A DNA stretch of 64,000 nt from Planococcus citri. Lineage: Eukaryota > Arthropoda > Insecta > Hemiptera > Pseudococcidae. The notes beneath the pieces are model-generated. The model saw only the letters and a list, made by a program, of their open reading frames with translations, was not told where the DNA came from and ran no database searches. The position numbers were made by a program, and so were the translations under genes. Of this stretch, positions 49,501 through 61,500 are shown piece after piece. The stretch spans positions 41,158,580 through 41,222,579 of the forward strand of contig NC_088678.1 in NCBI RefSeq assembly GCF_950023065.1. Direction: 5' to 3'. Positions within the stretch are counted from its first letter, which is position 1. The number at the start of each line of letters is the position of its first letter.

Positions 49501-52500
49501 AGTAAGCGAAAAAATTTCAAAAATTGTTGGGGAGGGTTCAAACAGTGGGGAGGAAAATAACCCCCAAGCTTCAGTAAGGGAAAATTGACAATTTCCATTT
49601 GTAATACAGAGGTACGTCTTAAAACTGCAAGTGGCAGAAAAAATTCCTATCGTGTTATCATCATTGACATTCCATAACGTTACCGAAATGTAAAGGAAAT
49701 TCTTCTCTTTGAAAGCATATTTATCCTCTCCAGGGGCAACTCCGGAGCTATAATTTTTTCTGAGTAATTTTCAACTCAAGATGAAGGTTTCTGCTGAATT
49801 TGGTCAAAATCCGCTGACCATTATTTTTTAAGGAGGGGGAAGGGGATGTTCTAAAAGGGATGTAGGAAAACGAAATTTTTGAGCTTAAAATTCTTCACTA
49901 GTGAAATTCAGATTCGATTTTTTCTTAGAGGCTGTGTTTTTGAAGTAAGTATTATACTTAATCAAAAGTTTAAAAATTCAACTTTCATCGATTGTGATGG
50001 AAATTTTGAAATTTTTTGAGACCTTTTCACCGCAAAAGTTTGATTTTTGGGGAAAATCAAGAGTCATATGAGACATGTGAAAAAGGAAAAAATCTTGGAA
50101 CATGAAATTTTCCATCAGTAAAATTTTGTTCAATTTTTTGTAGGAGGCTATACTTGGAAGTACAAATTTAAAAATTCGACTTTCATCAAAATTTTGAAAT
50201 TTTTTAAAACTTTTTTATTGCAAAAATCTAATTTTTGAGAAAAATTAAAGGTCGTGTGAAAAAAATGAAAAGGAACAAAATAATAAAGGCGTTCAATTTT
50301 TCACCAGTAGATGAATAATATGCTTCAAATTTTTCTAAAAAGCTGACTGTGACTTTGAAATATTTTGAGCAGAATCTGATAAGTTCAACCTTCATCAATA
50401 GTTGAGAAAATTATGATGAAATTTCTTTAAAAATGTTCACTCCAAAAAATTGGTTTTTGGGGAAAACGGAAGTTCCTACGAAAAAATAAAAAGGAATCAA
50501 AATTATTATAGAACATAATGATTCAATGTTTTTTAGGAAGCTTTGTTTTCGAAACATTTTTTTAAAAATTCAACTTTGTTTGTTTGTTTGTTTGTGTTGA
50601 GAATTTTATAAAATTTCAAAAAATTTTCGTCATAAAAAACCGATTTTTGTGGAAAATTACGAGTCTAAAAAGTGAAAAAAATTATTATTGTAGAACATGA
50701 AATTTTCTGTTGTGTTACTGTAGTGTTTTTGTTACGTTCCTATCACATTACCTTCGGATTTATTTTTTTTTGCAAATTCATTCAACATTTTGTAAAAATT
50801 TTCAATTTTCTTATGATTTTTAAACGTACGAGGTAATTTTAAGAGCTCTTTTTTTGGGCACTAAAACACGATTTTTTCGACTACTAATTGATCAACACAC
50901 AGCAGGTATTAGCCTATTTTTTTACACAAAACATTGCAATTTTTCAACTTGCCAACAATTTTATCGGGTGAAGAAAATATAAAATAATTGGGATCATACT
51001 TATTCGTGTAATAATTATAACTTAATTACACTTTTAATGCTGAAGCTCAAGTACATGGTACATATAAAATAATTTTAGCGAACTATTTTTAATAAATTAA
51101 AAATGCAAACTTACCTTTTTATGATTAAATAAGACATTGACACTTGGTTTACCCCGGCGTAATTCTGACTGATCGATGACGTCATCGTGTATAAGCGAAG
51201 CTGAATGTATCATTTCAGAAACCATAGCAACCTGTCTTTGTGCTTCTGAAAGACTACTGCAAGAAAGCAAAACGAACACAAAATAATTAAAAAATTATAT
51301 TCTGCACAAAACAGAAAAAAAATTGAATAGATAATATAAGTCTTCTTAATTTTATTCCAGAGTAAACACTGGATATTCAAAAAAGTTTATTTCAAGGATC
51401 AGTCAATCTCCTCTTAATTTTCTCTTACAATTTCACAAATTTTCTTATTATTTTTTTCCATCAAATTCAAGTGTTTACCAACTAAACGAAAGGTAAAAAT
51501 TGTTGACTTTTTGAAAATTTTAAACGTGAGTCACGAAAATTACCATCTTCGAGACAAGTAGTTCATTGAATTTTATAATAACAAATTTGCGTAAGATCAC
51601 GAACCTCTTTGTTTGATTTTTCAATGACCATTTCCAGAAGGATTGAGGAATGAGTCATTTTTTCCAAGGTTTTAGCGTTATCACGAAGCTCGAGCTCGAG
51701 TTGTTATACAAAGAGGTGAACCCTTTTTTCAAAAGAAAATACCATTCAAAATTTACTAAGATTTATTCAAATTTTTGGCGAATTTCTAGATGGCAAAAAA
51801 ATATTTTACCCTTTGACGAATTTAAATACAATAATATGTAGTTTCCAATGACGCTATAATCTGTTCAAACATCGATACTCAAATACAGAAAACGTTCCCA
51901 TCGACATCTCGTCAGAAAAATTTCCAACATCTCAAGTTCCTAGTATCGGTAAAATTGTCGCCAATTCGTAGACTAGAATAAATCTAGACGGTACGTTCTT
52001 TGAATAAAATGCACCGGGGAAAAAAATCATCGAATAGGCCGATACCATTGTCTTAGAATATCAATATGCCTAAATGACGTCAGATTTCATTGTCACAAAG
52101 GAAGTCAATTGACGAGAAACGACTTCTAGGTAAAATGGATACGTCCAACGAAGGTACATACAAGTTGAATGATTTCGTATGAATTATGATCGTGCGAACG
52201 ATGTGGGCACAAACCGCAGTGATTTTATGGTAGACCTTTGGTAGGTACACGAATAATTCATCATACTTGGTAATAAATGAAACAAACATGAAAAATGTAT
52301 TATGATGATACGACTTTAGATATATACCGTTGTATTGCAAGTACATTTTTATACGTATTTACACGAATGAAAAAGAGAAGTGAGAGGAAACGACTCCATA
52401 AATACTTGGAAATAATTTACCATCAATTAATAAAACTCATGGACCAAACAAGGGAGTTATATACATAGAAAAAATAGGTACAAATTACTCGTATACTTAA

Positions 52501-55500
52501 ATAGAAAAGGTAACGATTAAAATTTAAAAATACATCGACCACACAACAATGGAGGCAAAAAAATAATCGCCAATGGAAGACATCTTTATAGGATCTTAAT
52601 ACGAGTCGGTACCACGGAGATCGGATGATCATTACGAAAGGGTTCAATCACCACGTTAATCAATGAAAGTAATCAGTACAATATGAGATGAGAGTAGAAG
52701 AATAGAAAGAGAAAGAGAGACAAACACAACACGTCTAAATCTAAAACCATAATACGAGCACCTTTTAGAAGATAATCGCGTAACCACGTGAGAAATGAGA
52801 ACTCGTTGCGAGTGTGTCAAGGCCGGTCACCGCTAAAAACATCACCCATACTTGTATTTTATAAATGTCCATATTAACGGGTATAAACTACCATATAATC
52901 CCGAAGGCTCCGAACATCATATTCAAAACTCATACCTTCTCCCCACACTAACCCCATTTTAACCAATAGAATAACATCCAAAATTACGCAACATCAGGCG
53001 AACTGGTCGCTAGATCATTTGTACGCAATTAGACAGTACAGCTAAAAAATTTGCTTTAAAGCGATAACACCATTTATAACGTTTCTCAATGTCAAGAATT
53101 TACCTTTAGACAGTCTAGCGTACCTTTCTATAGGTACCCAGCACCTTACCTACCACATAGTAGAGTAGCTCGGCGTGCCATTGATCTAGTTCATTATCTC
53201 AGCGACAACAAGTTCTCGAAGGTTTAATTAGGTACCTATAGCTCACCGTCAATAGTCACTAGTCAGCTACCTACTTACACATTTTTCAAAAAATTCAATC
53301 CGATTGAAACATTTTCTTGAATGGATGAAAAATTCACCATTCTCGTCGCATGATTCATCGAGATTACATAAATTGGCAACAGGTCACCGAATAGTCTAGC
53401 TGGACAGACGGTATAATAACTTTCTATACAAAATAATTGCATACCTAGTTTTGCACGAAAACGCCCCCGGGTTCGATTCGTAAATCTTTTTTTTTTCATC
53501 GCCATCGACACCTTAAGTACCAAATGGTTTCGAATTATTTTGACCTAATAGCATATAAATTAATAGTTCTACAGATTAAGACAAAAGTATAAATTAAATG
53601 TTAACAAAAAAAAGACCAAAGGTTACGTCGAATTCGTAACTCGAAGAAGATTACATTGAAATCCGAAGAAAGAAAGTTTGGCAATTCTTAGTGTCGTGGT
53701 TTCAGCCTACTTAATTACTTAACCATTCATTAGGATTTTGATAGGTACTCGAGTAGTGAGTATTTTTTTAAAGGATTTTTTTCATCACAAGTACCTAATG
53801 ATTAGTTCATTCAACTCCTAATACGATGATGAGATTTGATCATTTGCGTCGTAAACGAAGGTGAAGGAATTTGAAAAATTTCTAAGCGGTTTTTTCAATT
53901 ATCTGGAGTGGAAAAAATAAAATTTTCAAATTTCAATCCTCGCCCAAAACTCATCAAATACTTGAATATGAATGGAATTATAGAAGGAAGCCCAACATAG
54001 ATCATTTTTGAACAACACGCAACAAGTGCACAAATACCTCCTTCCTTAGAGGAAAATCCTCTCAAACAGATCAAGTTTTTAAGGTGCTGATTTTTCAAAA
54101 TTGGCATTTTTGTGACTCCTTTTATTATTTCTGCGTCATTTGAACAAAACGTCCTCATTATATTTTCGGTTATTTGCTCTTTCAAAGTCTGATATTTCAG
54201 TAAAAAGTCATCAAATCATATTCACAATACATGTATTGTATAAATAATCTACTTAAATATGTAATTTTTTCAACATTTCAACAAAATATTTTCAAATGAT
54301 AAATTCAAAAATAACCACCCCCCCCCCTCCCATCAGCTTTAATCTCACTACCAAAAACTAGAATATCATCATTTTAAGCAATTCCAGGGACTCCGGCAAC
54401 ATTTTCATTTTTTCTAAAAATTTCATGTTTCTCTATAAGATTGGCCATTGGGCCACTAAAATTTTTTTAAAAATCGTTAAATCGTTTCCTTGTCATCTGA
54501 ACCAAGTGATGAGGATTTCTCTACTCTAACAATCGAGCTCGAAAAGCCAAATTTTACGTGTTAAATTTAATTTTTCGATTTGTGACACATTTTTAAAAAT
54601 TCTAATTGTACAAAATATGACCAAAATGTGATCGATCGATGGTAATTTTTGAACCTTCTTGGAACCTTCCGCAGATTTTGAGATTTTCCGGTTTTAGGAA
54701 AAAATTTTCAAAAAAAGGCCAAAATTAAATCCAGCACTCTTACATTGGAGGAAAATCCAAAAATTTGCTAGACGCTCAAATGGCTTGGAACCATAGTCAA
54801 TCGGCTTTGAAGATCAAAAATACGATCTGAATGAAATATCAGCACTTTTTTATCTTGATTTTACCAAATTTTGATTATTCTATAAAAATTGAGTTAAATT
54901 AGGTACCTATAATTTTTTTTAATTCGCCAAAAATTTTAAAATGACTCACAGAATCTGAAATTTGACGATGGTGTTTTATTCGATCCAAAAAATGGCCAAC
55001 TTGTTGTCATATTTGTTTTTTTTTTTGGGGGGGGGGGTTACTCGGGGTTCATACCGAAAATTACAAAAAATTGACCCCCCCCCCCCCCGATTTACAAACT
55101 AGATCATTAGAAAATATTGGAATTTTATTTGCATAGCTCAGAACTATCTCCCCTCTCTCTAACGCTCTTATCTATTTACATTTGCATAATTATGCCATTG
55201 GATCTCCTATTTTCTTGCTGATGATTGAACATTTCATTTCGCAGAAAAATTATCAACAAATACCTACACACTTGCTGAGGCTTTTTTGGAAACATTAAAC
55301 GAAATTAAGAAATAATGGGGAAATTATAAGAATCTCACCGAGACTCAAGATCTAATGAGATTTGATCAAGACGTCGATAGCTGATGAAAACCATTATTAC
55401 ATTCGAGTTTATGATTTAATCAAAATTTTCCATAAAAATTTGAAACCATCACGTTTCAATTTATCTCTTCTAATAATTACCTATCTGCTCTCGCCACTCG

Positions 55501-58500
55501 AATGGAAAATCGAAAAGAAAATACTTATAATAAAAAGTATTAAAATTTTACGACCACGATCGATAATTACAGTATGCCATTGAACCACCCAACATACACG
55601 ATTATTCACACGAAGTGCGATTTCAAGATACCACATCGTGGATCTAAAAAAAAGCCAAGCCACGCTACACACTCCAATTATAATTCTTCTCACGACTCAA
55701 CAAATCACTAATCAACCGGTCCCTAGAATAGATACGATTCTAAGTAAAGGTGAAAAAAAATTACCAAAATTTTACACGTTTTTCGAGCTTCACAGGTGTT
55801 GTTGTTTTAAGGCTGAGTATCTGAAATTCGCTTGCATATGCGACCAGGCAGCATTGAAAATTGCCGGCACGTTTTTGGCTTAAATCCAAGAATTTTACTA
55901 CACGGAGAAATGCTGCCATAAAAATACCAATGGACCGAGCGATCGATGCGATCGCGTTAATTGAAGGTTGGAAAAGCAAAACCGGAAGTATTGGGGGAGA
56001 AAATTACACCTCGTAGTTGTAGAACTAATTGATTGGACGTTTTGCAGATAATGACTATGGTTTCGATATACGATACGCCCATTACTCTAATCGCCTTACG
56101 CGAGAGTATACATGTGATCCAGTTAATAAACGAATCGTTTTACATAAGACGGCTCTTATTTTAGGTTATTTTCGGCGAATGCGATTTTTCTAAAGTCGAA
56201 TCTCTTCGGGCTTCATGGAAGGCTGTATTATTGATAAATGCAACGGTGAAAAAAAATTCAAGTATATGATTATAATAAAGATCAACGGTTGCTTTCCAAG
56301 CTTCAAATATAGGTTCTTCTGAAAATTAAAACGTTCGAAAGTAAATTACATAACCGGTTATATTCTCACGTTTCTGGCAGTAATAATTATCTGTATAGAT
56401 GAGCAGCACGGCCTTCTAAATGGTTAATCGTCGTGACACGTTGGGGTTGAGGTGGCACATTACCAACGATCTCGGTGACGCTTTAGGTACTACTCGTACC
56501 TTCATCATCAGCACACACTGTACGTAGTAGAAGGATCAGATACACACGACAATACATAAATATTCTCTCGAGTCTCGAGTAATACTTGAGAAGAGTGTAT
56601 AGGGTCAATTTCGGCAGCCATGCACTATGCAGTCAAAATGTAAAAACGATGTTTGGAATTTCTTTGGGCGATTTCTCTTTATTTACTATTCGCCATTAGA
56701 GGACCGCTTCCGAAGGGTAAATATTTCATCAGGTCGTGTTTCGTATGGTATACAAAGTATATGCATCTATTTCTCTATACCCACCAGATACCGCATAGTT
56801 CGTTGCACTTTTCGGAAAAAAACCGACGAGCCTATAATAGGCTATTTATTATTGATATCTGGTTAAATTCACGCAAAGGGAGTGGTCCGGTTTCGGCTTC
56901 GGACCAAAATTATTTATGAACTCCAAAAACAGAAAATACTTGTTAAGCCTAACCCAGCTTCATTAAATTGCCGATATTTAACTATCTCCGTCACGAAGGT
57001 CAACAGGTTGCATAGAATGCACCTCTCCTCGTAGCACACATATCTATACCAAACACGTGCAGTGCAACGCTACGTATATATGCGTATCTTTCACCGAGTT
57101 TTTTTTTTCAATTTTCCAATCAGTTCCCATCAATGGATCACGTCTCTGCGGTATTATCGGCGGCTAAAAGAGAAGGCGCGATCTCGACCAGATATATTTT
57201 TTAATTCGTCATCGCCCAGCCACCGCCATCTAACCGGCTTGGCTGCTGCACATTCAACTTGTAATATCAAATCATCGAAACATAATGACGTGAAAATAGT
57301 TACCATTGTAATTAATCTTAATTAGCGCGTATTCTTAATCACGGTCAAGTTTACGAGATGAATTAAAAATTTCAACTACCTACACGTTGTAATTATGACG
57401 TTATCGCGTGAACATCTCGTTTCATTTTTCGCCTTTTTCACTTCCTACTACCTGTATCTATACAAGGTGTCCCTTTAGACGTCCGTCACACGATCGGAAA
57501 GGTACAAGGAACAGGAAATTTCTCATCAAGAGGGTGCTGAGTAGGTACTTGAGAATTTGAAGGACCACTAATTTCAATTTTTAGCAACGCAATACTACAA
57601 TTTAGAAATCTTTAATTGAAACAAAACCTTAAACATTCTCATTCCCCAATTCTGCTGATCCTTTGATTTTTGACAAATTTTTGAAATGTCTACGGTAATG
57701 TATGTTAAAAGTAACTTTCATACTTTGGAAAAAACTATCTTCAATTCCGGAATCTAAAATTGAGACAAAACCTAAGTGGATCAAAAGAGTTAATTTTTTG
57801 ATTTTTTTAAGCAAATTTGGTACCTTACTACCTATATACGAGTACCTTGGTCTTGGTACATCAGGAAAACTTGAGCAGCTGGAAACAGGAGAGATTTGAT
57901 TGCATCTGAATAGATATTTTCAGACCTCATTGATCAGATCAGATCAGATCAGGTCCGAACATTCCCCGGATCCAATTGGATCTGACGAGCTTTAATTAGA
58001 TCAGAGTTTTGATTTAATTTAGATCTGTTCAGACCTAATCAGATTCGATCATTTTCTCCTGGAGATCTTATCAAGTGAATTGCTGATGAATCAAGAGATT
58101 TTGGCGATTTCACTGATGAAATATTCAAAATCGAGTCATTGAAAAATCACGAAACTTTCATTTCCAAATAAGTAAGAAATTTTAAAATCAATCTGGTATT
58201 TTCATCCCTAAATCAACGATTTTTTTCATAACTTCACCGTTTTGACAACAAAAATTCATCAATTTTTCAATCATTCAATTTACTTCATCAGTCTATCTAA
58301 TCAATGGATTTTTAGGACCTAAACTCAAGTCATAAATGAATCAATTAAATCAACTTTTTGAATCAGTAAGAAATCATTTATCAAATCACAGCATTACATC
58401 CACTAATTTATTCAGTGATCAGTGATCACAACAAGATTCCGGGGGGGGGGGGGGATGATTGAATCTGGTCGTTATATAGATCTAATCCGATCAAAACTCA

Positions 58501-61500
58501 ATCTGATTCGATCCAGTCAGATCAAAATTCAGGAAATGTCCGGACCTGATCAAATCAGACAAGGCTGATTAGTGGGATTCCATCAAATCACCCCAATTGG
58601 GTCTGATCCGGTGTAAGTAGATCTAATCTGCAAATCAAAACTTTGATCATTGGATTCAGGAAATGTCCGGATCTGATCTGACCTTATCAGATGTATTCAT
58701 TTTTCGCAGAAATTATTTGGACAAAAATGAAGAGGACTGATTGATTCAATGATTTTCCCTCGTTCGGATTGAAAAATTTTAATGATCCTTCAATTTTAAC
58801 CATTAAACAGACAAAATCAGAGATATTTCATCAGAACTGATTTTGATCAGAAATCAACAGTCAAAAAGACATCTGATCTTATACTTCGTTTTTCATATCA
58901 ACTGAATCAAGTACGAAAGGCATTCAACAGGACACCCTGTATACTGCCCATTTACATGCGAGATACCAATCAGCGAGCTTAGCAGGTGTCATTCTTAAAG
59001 CTCTTATTCAAACTTCCTGAAGCATTTAAAGTGCTCGATTTACATATGTTCAGATTGGTCGACACGATAAATCGCAGTCGCAAGAATCGAATGTGGGCTT
59101 GCACAACGCATCTCGCAGTCAAAGGAACTAGCAAGTTCTACAGCACTAATCGCATAATCAAAACACATTCCAAAAGTATTGGCATACAAGAAGAAAAAAA
59201 AACCTATTACGAAACATGTAAATTCTCAAATAGGTACTAGGTACCAACCAAAATAAAAAAAAGAACCAGGCAAGACAAGAATTGTAGGGTTGAACAAAGA
59301 AGAATACAAATGAGTGATCAAAGTAGGAAAAAAATTTCACGATGCTGGATTAAGGCCAATAAAAATTGGCAAATTCTTCATTCCTAATCAATAAACTATT
59401 GGGCTTTAATTTTATCCACAAATACAAAGCAACCGAGTAGAAAATTAACGGTTAGAATCAATTAATATCATATTCGACGACATTTTGAATCTGTCGTCGA
59501 GATATATTATTAATCTTATGCAAATTACAAAGTCACCGTGTGGTGTAAATATTTGAAGCTGATGCTCGTAAATCACTGAATTCGACGAAATTAAATTCCA
59601 TAATCGTATGGATTTTTGAGCTTTAGAACCCGGAGATTTTGAACGAATCCTTGAAACTTTTCCATCGCCATTTTTGAAATACATGGGTATTTTTTTTCTT
59701 GGAGAGGAATTCACTAATAATAAGTTTAATATTTATTTTGATTATATTTTACACTTACTCTTTGTTTAAATGGTAATTGATGGCACGAGCCATTAGAATA
59801 GCCACCATAGGTCTGACTGCTTTTCCCTGGCCATCGAAGTAATACGTAGCTATCGTATGCAGTTCATCTTGATTTGTATTATATCTTAATTCCTGTGGAA
59901 AAAAATACATTAATTATTTTAATTTATGTATTCGGTTCTCTATAAGATCTTTCAATGAAGCAGGTAAAAAGAAAAAAATAGATTGAAATCAGACCAGAAA
60001 AAATCTTGTAAAATTCTTCATTGACGACAAATCAGCCCGCATAGGCAGAATACGTCATGAACAAGATTATACCTGCGATACTCATTAATACTTGTGTCAA
60101 AATAAATATAAATTTTAATCTATTCAGTAATTCAAATAAACGAAATCTCTTCCAAAAAAAAATCGTTCTTGCCTACGGCGGAGCCGCGTGATAATAAATT
60201 GATGCCGTAATTTATTGATAATAATATACTTTTATTTTAGAATTTTAATAATATACCCGTACGAGGATACATTTTATTTTAATTTTATTAATGATTACGC
60301 CAAATACGTAATTAATTCGACACGATTTGTATTCTCTGATTTTTGGCATTGTGAATGGGTAGGTAACTTGATGTATTCGAGTGGATCCACATACTCGAAT
60401 GCTTGCATCAAATTTTTTGTTAATTTTTGTACTTTGAGAGTAATTAGCTCAAACTTTGATCAAAATTTCAATTTTTTTTTCAATGGAGTGTCAAACAAGA
60501 TTCAAAAAACAAAAATTCAAAACTTAAACTAGGAGTATTCAACATTTTAATACCTCTACGAGCACTACAAATGAGAAATTAAAAAAAAAAAAAAAAACAT
60601 GTAAAAAAATCAAATAATATTTCTGGAATATGTTCACTTCCCCATACCCACCTCCTCCCCATTAAAAATTGACAATTTTTCACATAAATAATCACTACCC
60701 CTCCAGCAAGAAAAAAAATACTACAAGAAACAGGGAGAAATATCTGAACATCCGCCATAATTCCCATAAATATCGAAGAATCAGGTGGTTGCTATTGAGA
60801 GCGCATGCACGTTAACCTTGACCCTATAAAAAAAAATGAAGTAATATTCGAATGATTATAGAATAATAATCGAGTCGGCGGCGTGCATGATAAGTCGTAA
60901 ATAAATTTCAAATCACATTTCGGCTAGAACATGTCTAAACGCACATAACGTGCCATCATCTTGTAGTGCGTAGGAAAACCCCGCCGTCGTGTCTTCTAAA
61001 TGGAGAAAATTTCCCGCAATGGACTGATTACATTTGTACATATAGAAAATGCATAATAATAATAGCGTATTGTAATTTACCATCTGGAATATAAGTACTT
61101 GCTGGATGTAAAAGTTACATGGGTCATTTTAAAGTGGTACTTGAATGAGATTTATATGTATACCTAGATGAGCAGCAGCCTTGATCTCTTATTGCGTAAG
61201 TAGCGTGTAATCATGATCGTTTATTTCGAGATGGTTGAAATTTAAATAATTTCTTAATTAGCAAAGAATTTCTAACGGAGAAAAATTCGCATAGTGACAT
61301 TAAACTTGTAAATCGTGTTCTTAATCGCTGTATATAAAACTGAATAAATTGCAAATTTTCTCAATTTAAGGGTAAAATTTGAAAAAAAAATCCACTTTCA
61401 AAAGCTGTATTTTCACTTTCTGATTGCAAAATACACGACTCGTTTCTAAGGTACTTTCAAAGCCTTTCAGTTCATTTACTTAGGTACCAATGAAAGTAAC

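Larger units (their letters stand above)
27849..51114. other. PDSS1 intron, 23.3 kb
   Basis: The largest intron. Besides the elements listed separately, 28.0-29.4 kb and 36.2-38.1 kb are less AT-rich and might be conserved non-coding DNA. Stretches 29.5-33.8, 35.1-36.2 and 43.1-45.6 kb show only AT-rich low-complexity sequence. No other gene recognised. Confidence 0.6.
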
